64,000 nucleotides of DNA from Sweltsa coloradensis (GCA_024449915.1 JAMZAV010001269.1:310001-374000); one strand, 5' to 3'. Positions 36,241-48,179 are shown, numbered from the stretch's first letter. Notes: a model not told the origin generated them from the letters alone. Numbers and translations: made by a program.

Positions 36241-36509
36241 ACAAAATATTTTTATAAACAAAAACAAAATTAGCCACTGTGTGCAAGGTAGAGGGCCTGC
36301 ATTTTTATGAACCAAATCAAAATTAAATTTAATAAATATTGTCCACACGGCCATGCCCAAAGAACAACACAACGGCCGGTACAACAGTGGAGCGACCTGA
36401 AAAAGCTTGGTGTGCAAAGCCCAATTGTCGTAAAATGTTTCATATTTTTTTAAATTCGTGATATTTTGATTTGGCGTGATACACACGGTATTGTTCAATT
36501 ATTGTGAAA

Positions 36510-36575
36510 ATTTACACCAAGCGGGCATTGAACCCAGAATTTTCGACTTTACGTACCAATGCTTAAAGTGGGCTT
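36510..36575 (-). repeat. tRNA-like fragment
   Basis: GGGCATTGAACCCAGAATTTTC on plus reads as a degraded T arm on minus. No full cloverleaf. Confidence 0.25.
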
Positions 36576-36728
36576 ATGCTAAAAAAAAAAAAACTGCAAA
36601 CATACACTCATCATGAATGAGGAATGACCAATTGCTGGAAACCATGTGAAGGAGCTAAGCATTTGGTTAAAAACATTAGATTAGATTTGCCAAATTTCCT
36701 TGAGAATAGACATATTAGTACCTCTTAT

Positions 36729-37368
36729 TAGGGATGCCAACGGGTACCCGTTACCCGCCCGTTACCCTTACCCGTTTTTCCTTTGTCAACCGCGATCTTT
36801 TTCATGGAACAGACAATACATCGCGTTAATATACCCCTCCCCCTCGTGGCTGGCTGCTGTGATTTTAGCGACGAGTGTTTACCGTCTTTGTGAAGGTCGT
36901 ACTTCTAGGAAATTTTGACCTTGTGAAGTTTGATTCCAGCAGATGTTTTGGTAATCTACTAGTACTTGTGTTGTGGATTTTCAGCGCTATTCAGTGTCCG
37001 ATATTTATTGCGTGACAACTTGGATGATATTTGGTTTGAAAAAAGAGATAGCAAGAAGTGGAAAATCACTTTGAATGAACTGAAACAGAAGTAGTGCGCG
37101 GGGAGGGGGAGTACATGCATCGGGATAAAGGCAAGGTTTGACCTTGAGCAGCCTACGATCAGATTTTGGTTGCGTACATATGCGCATGAAAGGAATGTAG
37201 TAATCAATCAGTGTTCCTTTCCGCTTGATGTAGTTGCTCCGATCCCATGAATCGTGAGTCATCGTACACCAAAACATACGTGCCCTTTTAGGCTGACGAT
37301 AAATCAAACATTTACTACCTGCGGGTTGCCCGGGTATCGATCACGGGTCCCGGGTATTGACATCCCTA
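36729..37368. mobile_element. Inverted-repeat element with TAGGGATG ends (hAT-like MITE)
   Basis: Left TTAGGGATGCCAACGGGTAC and right CCGGGTATTGACATCCCTA are inverted. Flanking 8-mers CCTCTTAT and TCGCTCAT agree at 5 of 8 positions, so the target duplication is unproven. Frames inside (82-100 codons) show no transposase. Confidence 0.5.
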
Positions 37369-37369
37369 T

Positions 37370-38320
37370 CGCTCATTAATGACCTAATGTTCACTTAACC
37401 ATGTAAAAAGTATGCCTGTGCATGGCTGAGCAGCCTACCAGAGTAAGCCCGTTTATTATTGTTCATTTGATAGGCCTATGTTATTGATTGATGATATTGA
37501 TATTGTTGGTTGATCTTTTGGAATGGAATTAAATTTTATCTATTTTTAGCATGTTTTGTAAGCACATGCATGGCCAGTGCATGCCTGCAATAAGTCTTCT
37601 AGGTAGTTTTATTTTAGAGTCAATCCATTGTTGCTATTCATTATTACAATTTCATTTTAAATTCACTGATGTTTTGTGTGCAAATAAATTTTCATAGTAG
37701 GCCTACTTCATATGAAAGTAGTATTATTGATATTTCAGCAACAATTTTTTTTCTCAGAGTAAATTAGTACAGGGAAAAACTTAAGTTAGGGGTGATGTAC
37801 CCTCATTTTCAACTCAACTGTCAAAACAATTAATTGGTTGACCCTCCCACCCACTGCCCATGTGCCACGAGACCTCCCATGAAGCTTATCTCATATTCTC
37901 GCTCAGTCAGTGCTCGTATAGCTCTGTCAGCCAATCTGTGTCTCGCAACTTAGTTTCTTATCGAATACGTTCTAATAGGTACAAACGAGAGTCTTAATTT
38001 TCCTATTGAATTGAAATTTAATGGCAATTATAATAAAACAACAGGTTGATCCATGTGTTTCACTCTACCCTACTACAACTTTTCAAGGACAACCAGGTTT
38101 TCCAAATAACCTCACCATTTGTCATTGTTTCAAATGTAGGCCTAACCTAGATGAGAAAGGTAATATTTTGTAACAAGAACACAACAATTTTAGCATCATC
38201 ATTAGGCTATTTGCCCACTTAACTGTATTCAACACAAAGCAGAACAAAACAACCAATTTTTGTAGAACATTAATACTGATCATCATCATGACACACAAAT
38301 GAACAAGGTTATGTCTGATG
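37370..38320. other. No gene recognised (3' flank of GOSR2)
   Basis: AT-rich. It lies beyond the GOSR2 polyadenylation signal and holds no clear structure. Confidence 0.4.
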
Positions 38321-38326
38321 TTTATT
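38321..38326 (-). terminator. GOSR2 polyadenylation signal
   Basis: AATAAA on the minus strand, 85 bases past the GOSR2 stop codon. Confidence 0.6.
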
Positions 38327-38410
38327 TTACGAACCCATTCGTTCAGTAGGCCTACCCTCCCCGTACAACATATTCCCAGTGTGTCGGCTGTCTAAAGACT
38401 CTTGAACTTA

Positions 38411-41400
38411 TTATCTAAAATACACCACAACGATAGCTATCACAATGAACGTAATTAACATCCCCCCTAAGAGAACAAATTTATCTTGATGAGCTCGCTT
38501 CTCGATTAGCCTCATTGTAGTGTTTGACAAGCCGAGCGTGTTAAAGATGTCGAATAGACGACGTTGGGCTCCCTTTATCGTCGTTCGTTGTTCGCGAAGG
38601 TTTTCTAAGATCCCCGATCCAGATTGCAGTAGGTCGTCCATACCTCGATTGGAATTCTGAAAGCAGTGAATTAAATTAAAATAGTTAATACCGGTACATA
38701 ATAAAACAAATGGTTATGTAAAGTGTTTGTTAGCAAATGATTTAAAGAACTAAAAATTCTTACCGGTGGCATGCTTCTAGGTTATATGCTGGAGATAATG
38801 TTTGTACATGAATTTACAAGAGGTAGACTCAACCTGCACCAGAGGGGGTTGATTTATTTATACTAATTGTGACAACTTAAGTGAGATGAACAAGTGAGAA
38901 CTGCCACCTTGAATTTACGGTACTTCTTCGGTTGGGACGGGCCAAAGTGGAAAAGCTTAGGTACGCGGGGGGGGGGGGGGGTGTTGGGAGGCACAAAGTG
39001 CGTAAGTATTCATCATTATTATTAAAACATACGTGCTTCGCACCCCCCTGCACCCGTGTACCTAAGCTTTCCCAGTAGGGATGTGCGAACGTTCGAAATT
39101 CAAACTCGAACTTTTTTTAAGTTCGAGTTTGGTTCAAGTTCGAAAAAAAGTTCGAAATTCGAAAAAAAAAAAAAACTTCTTTTTTGTTTTGTTTACTAAT
39201 TTGTAGTGGTGTGTGGTCACATATTATTTTTTAAGTCAAAAAATGGTTCCCAGTTTGCAGGTACAAATTTAAAAACAAAAAAATGGATGGTGGAGGTGCC
39301 GGTCCAGAAGTTACATCCCCGTTGGGCCCGGGGTGAATGGCAGAGCAGGCTCTGCTAATCGTAAGGCGATTCAAGAGGAAAAGTCCCCTCGCAAACATCA
39401 GCTAGTAAGACAAGTATCTCTCCAAATCGAGCAGCTCTGGCAATCGTCGTCGGACTTCCCCTAGTCCCCTGACGAACCTCGGCGATCAATGAACTTAAGC
39501 GAAGTACTATGACGAACGACCGCAGACGTGAGAAACCCCCCTTCCTTCCGCTTCCCGTGGCTGGTTCTGACTAGCATGGGCCCTCCTCTCCACCCTCATT
39601 AGGCTAGAGTGGTTGCAGTTATGAATCCTAAAACGAATGCGCTGTCGTATCCAATAACCAACAGAGTTACATAGGCCTACTTTCTTGGTGGAGGTGCCGG
39701 TCCAGATTTATCACTATTTTACCTACAATGACGGTTTGATATACCTTTAAGTTGGGTTCGAGTTCGATACAGTTCAAAATTTTTGTAAAGTTCGAAGTTC
39801 GGTTTTTTTAACTAGGAAAGTTCGAGTTTGAGTTCGAAGTCAAAATAGTGGGGTCGCACATCCCTATTTTCCGCAATATCACGGTGTTTTAAAATTGTCC
39901 CGTCCCAACCGAAGAAGTGCCGAATTTACATCATATTATCAAATTAAATCGTAATTAAATTACTTACATTTGCTGTATGTAGTTGACTATTACGTTAATG
40001 AAGCATTGGCAGATGGCATTAAAAATGTTAAATGCGTAATTGACTAATTATTGTTGTCAATACAGTAAGATGCATGCAGCGTTAAGCCCAGCGTATAAGC
40101 AGTTTATTGGCAATAATGAGACATTTTACACTTTTGAAGCCATATTCTGCCAATGTTTCTTTCACTTAATAAACAACTAGTACAAACAGAAAATGTAGGC
40201 TAAGTTATTAGGTACGATGAAAATTCAAGGTAGCTAATCTCACTAAAGTTGTTGGTCATCTATTGTCACTAACGTTGTCGCCTGTCGGTCGATTTAGACT
40301 GAAGATGCAGATAATGAATAATGATCCAGTCCTTATGAGAGTTAAAACCCTAAATTTAATAAACTGCCAGATATTGGCATAAAACAAGCAATGCACACTT
40401 TTAATGTTCATTGATCCATTTAACCTCAAAGTTAAATTATTTTTGTTGGAACATGGATTTCATACTGTTACAGAATATTTTAATCATGTATAATTTTTTT
40501 AATAATACTTATTATTCTTTATTTGTAATGAGTAGTGATTACTGATTATTGATTAATGATTATCCATGTGGAACACTAAGTTTGGTTTGGATGTACCGGT
40601 ATGTAGGGCCTACTGTATTTTGATTGCCACTCCTGATAGGAACTGTTGTATACCTACTGTATAGCCTACCTACCTACCTACCTACCTAGGTAGTTATAAT
40701 TTAGTTTTATAGGACAACTTTCAAGACTCACTTGTCATAATGACATGATTATGAGTGCAATACAAAAAACTTATGAATAAAGCAACATGCTCAAATGTTA
40801 ATGGTAGGCCTAAGAATGCAAATACCGTACTAATAAAACATTTAAATGCAAATATTAAAAGAGGTTAAACGTTTAGGTTATTAAACCTGTTCAGTGTACC
40901 CTAGGTGTATCAAACAAAATTGATCAGTCTTAGCCAATAAACTTTTAATTTCCTATTTGAAAGTTGGTATATTTTTTTTATCTAGGAAGTTCACGGTCCT
41001 CATTATTTTTAAACTTTTTCACAACTCGCATTAGATTATTTCAGCAGTGCTCTCCATCTGCCGCAGGCTTAAGGCTTACTTCATCATGCTTGCCAGTTTA
41101 CATGGGCCTATGGATCTACCAAGACCACTGTGGCGCGCGCCTCCGGGCCAAGTTCATTCTCTGTTTTAAGGGAGTTCCGTTGATATGGGCGCCGTATGGC
41201 TCAGTTCTCGCCGGCAACCATAAGGAACACACCGCCTCAATAAGCTTACGGCGGGAGCGATATGACCTGGCCGCCCCGCACCTTAATTTTTCTCCGCCGC
41301 ATCACTCGCGGCACGGGCGTATGCGCTCATCGCCTGCATTCAAGACAACTTGGACTTGTCCATTTGAGCCAGGGCTTTTGTGGTGTTGGTAGATCTATAA

Positions 41401-43725
41401 TCGTTACCTGTAACGACGTGTTGTGCTGTAAGGAATGGTCAATTTGAATACTGGTGTCGCCAATGCCCCCTAGTGGATTGTGCGTGAAACGCCTGTTGAG
41501 TAGCTCCTCCCTCTCGCGTTCTTCCTGCTGGCGTCGGTACTGGCGGTCTTGGTACATTCGCAGGGCTGCCTAAACATTCAGAGAAACAAATTACCTACCG
41601 TCGTTCTAATCAAATCAAATAGAATTAACGTTTAATTTCTTGAATTATTACAATAAACAATAAAATAAGATAGGCCTATTAAGTAGGCCTAGGGGCCTAC
41701 ACAAGTTAAAACAATATTTACATATTTTAATTTTTATAGTCAAATGCAGAAGGAAGAGAAGAGTTGAGAAGAATAAAATCCCAATTGACAAGCGTTAAGA
41801 GTTAGGCTAATAAATGAGAGAAGAAGAGTGGGAAGACCTCTAGACAGAATGCCATGATCAGGTACCTACTTTGAAACAGATGTGGAGGAGAGAGGAGAGG
41901 AGTTGATATAGTGGTTGGGGAGAGAGAGGTTGGGAGGTCAGGAAGTGGTGGAGAGAGCTGGTGTCATGACAAGATTAGTTTAAAATGTTCGTTCAACTCT
42001 TTTACAAAGTTGTACACCCTACATAAATACAAACTTTATATTATGTAGAAGTTAATAGAACCCATAGGATCAACAAATGTTTGAAAGAAATGATAAATCA
42101 ATTGATATATGTTGCCGTCGCTAGCTCGTAGTGCTGGCAACAGCACATGAGTAGCCTACGGAAAATAAGTTCTCTCTGAGTGCTAACTCGCCGTCTCGAG
42201 GCTCGCTACACTCACTAAGATAATGAGAGATGGAGAAGGACAGGAATATCCAAATATTGTAGATAGAAAGCTCACATTGAATTAGCTTTAAGAAACAAAA
42301 TATGAAACATAGGCCTAGGCCTATGTCAACATCAACAATCAATAGCAAAAGACAAATAATAATATTAAGCTGTGTTGTGTTGTGTAGGAACGTTAAAATG
42401 GGTAGGTTTCCGATAACAAACAGATATAAAGGCTAGGCATACACTTATACAACACAATTCATAATCAAGGTGAGGTTTTGTGTTGTCTAGGTACCGGTAG
42501 GCTATACATTGAAAATATATTGAAATTATGGCAAACCTTAATCCAAAGTTATTCATAGATAGGTAGCTAGGGCCTACTGGTACAATTCAATACCATCTGC
42601 TCAATCCTACCCAAAAAGGCTAAAATAAACATAGCCCTAGGCCCCTCTGTTAATAAAATACCTACCTGCAAATGTTGATTGTCGTACTTAAGTTGGTCGA
42701 TTCGTATTTTGCCATTTTGCCGCCGAGTAACGGGCTCTTTAAAGACGAGGATGTCAAGTCGTTCGCAATTACTGCAAATAAGAATAACACATGAGAACAC
42801 CATATTGTTGGTTTGACTAAGCCCGTATTTTAGCCACAAAGCTAGAGTAGGCCTACTAAAACTTTCAAACTTATACGTAAGAATAGGTACCGGTACCTGC
42901 TGTAGGGTACCACTCGGTGTAGCCCGGCGTGACTATTTTTAGGTGTCTCAGAGGCTATTCGTTACCAAGTAATAGGTTAGGGAGTAAGGGTACCCAACAG
43001 TGAAGGGAACGTCCGAGGGTTGTGTAGCCTATGGGTACTCAATACATTGCATTCGTCTTTATGATTGAAGAAAACCTTGGGGAAAACTCTCAGTCAGGAT
43101 TGCCGGTGGTGGGATTCAAATCTATGACCTCCTGACTCAGAGTAGGAATATTTGCTTCGATGTCGCAAACCTCCTTGGTAGGTCTAGGGGTCTAGACTAG
43201 GACCGTCTATACAACTTTTGTCACTCTCGATCTATCAGCTGCAGACGTGCTTTGCTTCCTAAGCTAAATCGTCCTAGGCTAATCCTGGTGCTTAATATTA
43301 TTGCAGGGATCATGATTTTTTGTGGCTACGATAGGCCTTGGTACCTAGCCCTAGCAGCCCTTGCCCTAATTGTACGGTGGATTGCTAATGGGCAGCTCCC
43401 CTACATAGGTAGGGTACCTAGGGGTAGGCCTGGGCTACTTAGCCACGACTTCACGATCGGCCGAGAGCCTAGGCTTATTACGTAGTCATGAATTACCATC
43501 TAGGCCCTAGCATAGCCTTGACCTAAGGTTGGTTAGGTTACGGTCACGGTTGCCGGGACTCGAGACCTGCGTGCTATCCTAGGCCTACCTGGTAATAGAA
43601 TCAATCCGGGCTTGGATTTCTCGTTCAATGGGACCAGAATTGTTGCCAATGACTTGTTCCAACTTCACGAAGCATTGCTGTGTTTCTTGTAGGAGTTTAT
43701 TGGTTTGGTGGTACAAAGATTCCAT
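38411..43725 (-). CDS. GOSR2: Golgi SNAP receptor complex member 2 (membrin), four exons
   Basis: Qb-SNARE that helps fuse ER-derived vesicles with the cis-Golgi. Coding exons: 43589-43725, 42666-42771, 41408-41569 and 38411-38656, all with GT-AG borders; 651 bases give 216 residues (human about 212). The N-terminal part (MESLYHQTNKLLQETQQC) and 'RIDQLKYDNQHLQ' match the membrin Habc region. 'REELLNRRFT' and 'HNTSLQ' bridge to the SNARE helix (about 140-195, with LGLSNTTMRLIEKRA). Residues 196-215 form the C-terminal membrane anchor, which ends in Arg, as a tail-anchored protein. The start is the first ATG, aligned with the family N terminus. Introns are 817, 1096 and 2751 bases; the last carries nested mobile elements. 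The gene looks intact. The KIF9-like frame lies 534 bases upstream in the same direction. Confidence 0.96.
39077..39866. mobile_element. hAT-like inverted-repeat element nested in the outer MITE
   Basis: Ends TAGGGATGTGCGAACG and CGCACATCCCTA, with inner arms rich in GTTCGAGTT / AACTCGAAC words. Inside, 39288-39690 holds a family F/D composite (GGTGGAGGTGCCGGTCCAGA at both ends), so there are three layers. The exact 8-bp target duplication is not resolved. Confidence 0.65.
39300..39610 (-). repeat. Interspersed repeat family F, copy 2
   Basis: Reverse-complement match to 23577-23932 (GGCAGAGCAGGCTCTGCTAA, 'CGATTCAAGAGGAAAAGTCC', 'CCGTGGCTGGTTCTGACTAG'). Confidence 0.7.
43085..43150 (-). repeat. 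SINE family B, copy in GOSR2 intron 1
   Basis: 'CAGTCAGGATTGCCGGTGGT' followed by GGGATTCAAATCTATGACCT; the B box is degraded relative to the 23.9-kb copy. Confidence 0.6.
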
Positions 43726-44188
43726 ATTGGCCTTTGCTCAGCTTACGTTTTTGTAGGCTAGGCTTACGTCAGTCTGCTTATTTCATTTGACACGCGCAAA
43801 TCCTAACAAGCAAGAGTGCCGAAACCCACCTACGACAATTTAAAATTACCTAAAAATTAGATTTAGGGCCTAGAAAGAGGCCAGAAATCGAAAAACAAAA
43901 GTAAACGTGTCCCCTTTTGACGTTTTGAACAACACACAGCCAACTTGTTGACAATCAATCAATGTTGACGCAACATTCCTGTCCACCGTCATGAAGGCAG
44001 TGTCTTTTAAATACATACGCGGGAAAACGTGTATTCTTTCCTAATATTCTTCAGATCAAAGTATTTAAAAAATTACAATGTTTATTTAAATACACTAGAC
44101 CGTAATGGTAAAAATAAACTTATAGCTTAATTAATTAATTTTGCATTCAATGACTAAAACAGGTTGTTAGGCCTAGCGTTCTAGCAAT

Positions 44189-44194
44189 TTTATT
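44189..44194 (-). terminator. Candidate polyadenylation signal of the KIF9-like gene
   Basis: AATAAA on the minus strand, 66 bases after the stop. A second AATAAA lies at 44081-44086. Confidence 0.45.
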
Positions 44195-44259
44195 TCTACT
44201 GGTTTTACAGTTAATAATATTTGCCAATACAAGATTTAACCAAACATTTTAATAATTCT

Positions 44260-46626
44260 CTACTTTAGTTTACAATTATTTGAACTAAAGTGTGTATGCT
44301 GTAGAGACTGAAAATGTTTGCTCCGTTGTTCTGCGATGAAATCTTGTCGCGATGAAATCTCAATCTGTTCATATTTTAGAGGTTCCACTTCAGTTGAGCC
44401 AGTTTTGAATTTCTCGACGTAGAATTCTTGGAACTTTTCTTCTAATCTCATTTTTGCATCATTTAGCCTTGTAATGCAATCATTGAGTTTGTTTAGTCCT
44501 TGCAATGCACCTTCACCTTTCAATCTCATCTCAGCTTCTAGCTGTTTGGACTGGCTGAACAATAACCTCTCATTTTCTCCGACGATGATTCTTCCGTCTG
44601 CATCGTATTCCTCTCTCTCCAAGATGTGCCTATGGTGTTGCTCGCTTAGCAACTCTTGCTGTATGTGATCCATCATTGCGCCCATCTCTTTCAACTCTGA
44701 ACAAGCCTGAATGTGTTTCTTTACTGCGTCTTCCGCATCCAATCGAGCTCGCTCGATACCGGCTTGTATTTCTGCTACGAGCTCAAACGCGCTTGCCAGA
44801 AATTCATCCCAAGCCTCGCCACGTGATGGCGGTTTTGACAGGGGCGTCGAAGGTGGGTGTTTGCTTTCGCCTTCGCTATCGGAAGAAAATTCTTTTGCGC
44901 AGCGGAAATGTTCCTGAAGAGAAGCGTAGCTAGGTGTTTTTTTCTCATGAACCGTCAACCCACCGTGACCTGTTGGGAGCTGATTGTTGATACTTACGAC
45001 TCGTTTATTGGCCTTGGTTGCTTCTCCTTGATAGTCGGACATGATGCCAGGGCCAATAGTGATCCCCCAGTTTTTTAACTCGCCTACTTGGGTCACTACC
45101 ACAGGGGGTGCCACCGCATCCACAACAACCTCTTGCACTTTGCTCGATGATTTCTTCGCTCGCTGACGCCCCAAACTACCTGTCGTTGATGAAGACGCTT
45201 TAGACAACTTACTAGTCGTGCTTTTTTCTTTACTTTCTGGCAAAGCTTTCTCGCGAGCCAATTCTGCCTCTTCTGCTAGAGCTGCTAGTTTCTGGTATAA
45301 TTCTGCTTTAATTTGTTTTGTCTGGGAATACACCTCTTTAAAGTCTTGCATGAGAATTAAGTTTTCCATCACGGACTTCACTTTAATTTCACCGACGTCG
45401 TTGTTAATGTAACTGTGCGCCATATCGTGTAATTGTGAAAGTCGATGTGAAGGAAGATCGGTTTGCCTCCAATCCGTTTGGTTTTCCAACATTGCTGCGA
45501 GTTCTACCCTACCTCGTAGCCAAGCGATGTAGGCCGCCCTAGTTTGTACCTGAAAATCGCGTATTGGCAGCGTACTGATTTTCACTTTCTTGCATCGCAT
45601 TCCGGAAACACTCTCCCCAAATCGTAAGGTGGACAACGTTATATCAAGATTCTCATCTGTTGCTCGGATGTGACTAATTAACCGCAGTAAAGATTCTTTT
45701 GCAAGAGTTTCACCAAGGTAGCCAATAATAGGGAACGAGAATCTCTCACTATCGGAAGAATCCAAATGACTCAATAAGTGTTGCAGAACACTTTTGGTTA
45801 AATTTGCCCTGCCAACATCACGAGGCATTTTCCAAAAAGAAGTTATCTTACCAGCGGTATCTATTCCTGCTAAGTCCACAACATGAATTTTGCCTCTTAC
45901 CCAAGAAGCTTGGGACTCTAGAAGAGATATTTTTTCTACATGTATTGTAAGAATATTATGCCCCAAATTGGCACCCTCATAAGGAGCCCCATCACATATA
46001 CATTGCCGACTCTCTCCCTCAAACATAAGTTTTAATGCATCTTCCTCGGAAGGCACATCAAGAGCCAATGCATTCTTCACACCGGTGTTGCTACGAACCC
46101 GGGAGTTGGTTGATTTCTCTGGATTTTCTTCCAAAAGATCCCTCATCTCTCGTCTTACCACTTCCACGAAACTCATCTTGAACCGTATGACCGAACCTTC
46201 TTCGTGTTTATTCTTTTGTTCAAACAGTTCGGCCAAGAGTCGTGGTGCAAGGCCGCGGTGTTCATACGTATTCCGAAGCCCACTGACGGTGAAACTCTTT
46301 CCGGATCCCGTTTGTCCATAGCAAATAACAACAACATTTGTCCCTGAAAGAACCTTATCGGCAACGCCGCTCATAACGGCTTCGTATATTCCCTCTTGAC
46401 TCGCATTATAAAATACACCGTCGGTTGTGAAACTCCAGAAACTGGGCTGTACTTTGTGAGTTAAGGGAGCAACTTTTAAAAAGTCTTGTAAGCATCTTAT
46501 ACTAATCACCTTATTGTTTGGATCCACTCTAATATTATCGTGGGAAAAATCAATGCTGGGCAAAATGCGTGTAAATACCTTCACATTCTTTCTTCTAGCC
46601 ATAAGCTTTTCAGCCAGAGCAGCCAT
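44260..46626 (-). CDS. Kinesin-9 family protein, KIF9-like, single exon, degenerate motor head
   Basis: Kinesin-9 proteins act in motile cilia and flagella. Family membership is clear: residues 15-345 form a kinesin head with WSFTTDGVF, NASQEGIYEAV and P-loop GQTGSGKS (104-111), followed by a KIF9-type neck, a Ser/Lys-rich linker (about 455-500) and a coiled C-terminal domain (605-745). The length (788) is near human KIF9 (790). ATP-hydrolysis elements are altered: the switch I NxxSSRSH position reads YEGANLGH (about 216-223), switch II DLAGSE reads DLAGID (251-256), and the SKLT and LGGN segments are lost. The head may bind nucleotide but probably cannot cycle. KIF9 in animals has many exons, so one 2.4-kb frame suggests a retained retrocopy. 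Met1 or Met9 could start; Met9 aligns with the family N terminus. GOSR2 follows 534 bases downstream. Confidence 0.88.
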   Translation of the reverse strand: MAALAEKLMARRKNVKVFTRILPSIDFSHDNIRVDPNNKVISIRCLQDFLKVAPLTHKVQPSFWSFTTDGVFYNASQEGIYEAVMSGVADKVLSGTNVVVICYGQTGSGKSFTVSGLRNTYEHRGLAPRLLAELFEQKNKHEEGSVIRFKMSFVEVVRREMRDLLEENPEKSTNSRVRSNTGVKNALALDVPSEEDALKLMFEGESRQCICDGAPYEGANLGHNILTIHVEKISLLESQASWVRGKIHVVDLAGIDTAGKITSFWKMPRDVGRANLTKSVLQHLLSHLDSSDSERFSFPIIGYLGETLAKESLLRLISHIRATDENLDITLSTLRFGESVSGMRCKKVKISTLPIRDFQVQTRAAYIAWLRGRVELAAMLENQTDWRQTDLPSHRLSQLHDMAHSYINNDVGEIKVKSVMENLILMQDFKEVYSQTKQIKAELYQKLAALAEEAELAREKALPESKEKSTTSKLSKASSSTTGSLGRQRAKKSSSKVQEVVVDAVAPPVVVTQVGELKNWGITIGPGIMSDYQGEATKANKRVVSINNQLPTGHGGLTVHEKKTPSYASLQEHFRCAKEFSSDSEGESKHPPSTPLSKPPSRGEAWDEFLASAFELVAEIQAGIERARLDAEDAVKKHIQACSELKEMGAMMDHIQQELLSEQHHRHILEREEYDADGRIIVGENERLLFSQSKQLEAEMRLKGEGALQGLNKLNDCITRLNDAKMRLEEKFQEFYVEKFKTGSTEVEPLKYEQIEISSRQDFIAEQRSKHFQSLQHTHFSSNNCKLK

Positions 46627-46639
46627 TTCAACATCAATG

Positions 46640-47780
46640 TTATCTTAATGTTAGTGATACAAATTATCAATATTGGTGCATAACCTTGGCATGATAACAA
46701 CAAATAATTGCATTTGTGATACAGAGTGTTAGCCAAAGATTTTATCTCCTACTTCACCAGTTTGGATAATTTTGAAAATATTTAAATCACTGTTGTGACA
46801 GAAGGTGGAATGTTTTGACAGTTGGGCTTGAGTTTATTTTGGAAACTTGTTACGACTGTTATTTTTGTTTCAACAATGTAGCCTACAATTTCAAAGTAGA
46901 AAGACTGCTTTATTTCTCTATGGTAGAAAGAAGAAAGGTGGCCAAAAGAGCACTTGTTAAAAATATTAGTTCAGTGAGCTTAAATATGTTATATTATTAT
47001 TTTATAGAGGCCTAGTACTAATTAGAAACATTTTAAAACAATTAGTTGAAGGCTAATGCGTGCTAATGAAAATTTCTACAATATTTTATTTATTTATTTA
47101 ACGTAGGTCTTATTATTACGTTATTTAAAAAAAAAAGATAACCAAGGACAAATCGGACCCTTCAGACCGTGCTGGCTTAACGCAAAGTGATGTGCACCCA
47201 GCCATAACATTTCAACAGCAACCGGCTGCAACATGTCACGGTCCACCCGCATTGAGGCAGAGTGGTAGCAAGTGGTGACCTGCATGTTATGAGAAAAATG
47301 TAAACTGTACGTCTAATGTTTCTAACATGCTATGCTAGGAATAGATGTTTGTATCGGTACCGGTACCAGTTTTATTAACTGTTACTTTTCTTTTTGATTT
47401 TGAGAGTAAGTAGGCCTAGTAATAACTTTATAAATTTTAAAACAAAGTTCTGCCTTGAATCATCGACACAGAATAACAATTACAATTATTTTACATATTT
47501 CATAGTACCTTTGAGTAATTTAAAATGTAAAAGTTAGCAAGTCCAAGTACACGCACATCATACCTATTCGGTACTAGTTTGTGGTATCTTTCTCTTCTTG
47601 TTTCCATAAATAAAGCCCAACTTCATTTACCACAGCACACCTCTAATCTGTTATCGAGTGTTTTATGTAGGCCTCGGCTAGGCTATATAATGAGCCTACC
47701 AACCAACAGAATTCAAGTAGGGTACCGCCACCGGTATGGATATAAAATTCTGTAAAAGGAATATCTTCGCTGTTAATACG
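46640..47780. other. No gene recognised; upstream of the KIF9-like frame
   Basis: AT-rich. The promoter of the KIF9-like gene should lie in the first few hundred bases, but no diagnostic box stands out. Confidence 0.4.
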
Positions 47781-47782
47781 AA

Positions 47783-47890
47783 CCAAATACCGTAATAGTG
47801 TAGTGTAATATTACTACCGTAATAGCGTAGTGTAATATTACGGTATTTGTACTGTAATAACGTAGTGTAATATTACGGTATTTGTATGAA
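47783..47890. repeat. Short tandem array of about 27-35-bp units
   Basis: Three copies of GTAGTGTAATATTAC, spaced about 30 bases and joined by CCGTAATA or GGTATTTGTA linkers. Confidence 0.8.
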
Positions 47891-47899
47891 CTTTTCCTC

Positions 47900-48175
47900 G
47901 AATTTAACACAGGCGGCAGTGGCGACAAAAACCCCATGGTCTTGGTCTTGAACTATTGCCATCGCATTGTCCATTAGATAAAGCTGTTGAACTTCTTGGT
48001 CAATTATTAGAAGTAGGCCTATGGTTGTTAGTAGCGCCAGTGGCGCGGCGGTGACATCGAATACTTTGTCGTTTGTTTGTCCCCAATATTTCCATTCAGT
48101 AGAACGTATTAATTATAAAGCTATTCCTATTACAGTATTGGTGGATATTGTGTAGTGCATTGTTGTTGTTATAGG
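47900..48175 (+). repeat. Interspersed repeat family G, copy 1
   Basis: Collinear with 61810-62095: TTTAACACAGGCGGC, 'GGTCTTGGTCTTGAACTATT', GTTGTTAGTAGC, GGCGGTGACATCGAAT and CTATTACAGTA. About 250 bases, with indels. Confidence 0.75.
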
Positions 48176-48179
48176 CCTA

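Larger units (their letters stand above)
38919..39912. mobile_element. Outer MITE in GOSR2 intron 3, split by a second element
   Basis: Ends CGGTACTTCTTCGGTTGGGA and its complement (CCCAACCGAAGAAGTGCCG) face each other across about 1 kb. A second element (39077-39866) sits in the middle. A relative with the same TTCTTCGGTTGGG ends is at 59.39 kb. A G run lies near 38968-38984. Confidence 0.7.

Noticed and set aside
41120..41350. GC-rich patch in GOSR2 intron 3 as an extra exon
   Set aside because: The four exons already give a full-length, in-phase membrin, and no product is recognisable in either strand.
43252..43485. 77-codon plus frame with hydrophobic stretches
   Set aside because: Falls in GOSR2 intron 1 in AGGCCT-rich sequence; no family match.
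44474..46364. Open frames of 60-85 codons on the plus strand opposite the kinesin
   Set aside because: They are shadows of the 788-codon minus frame and match no family.
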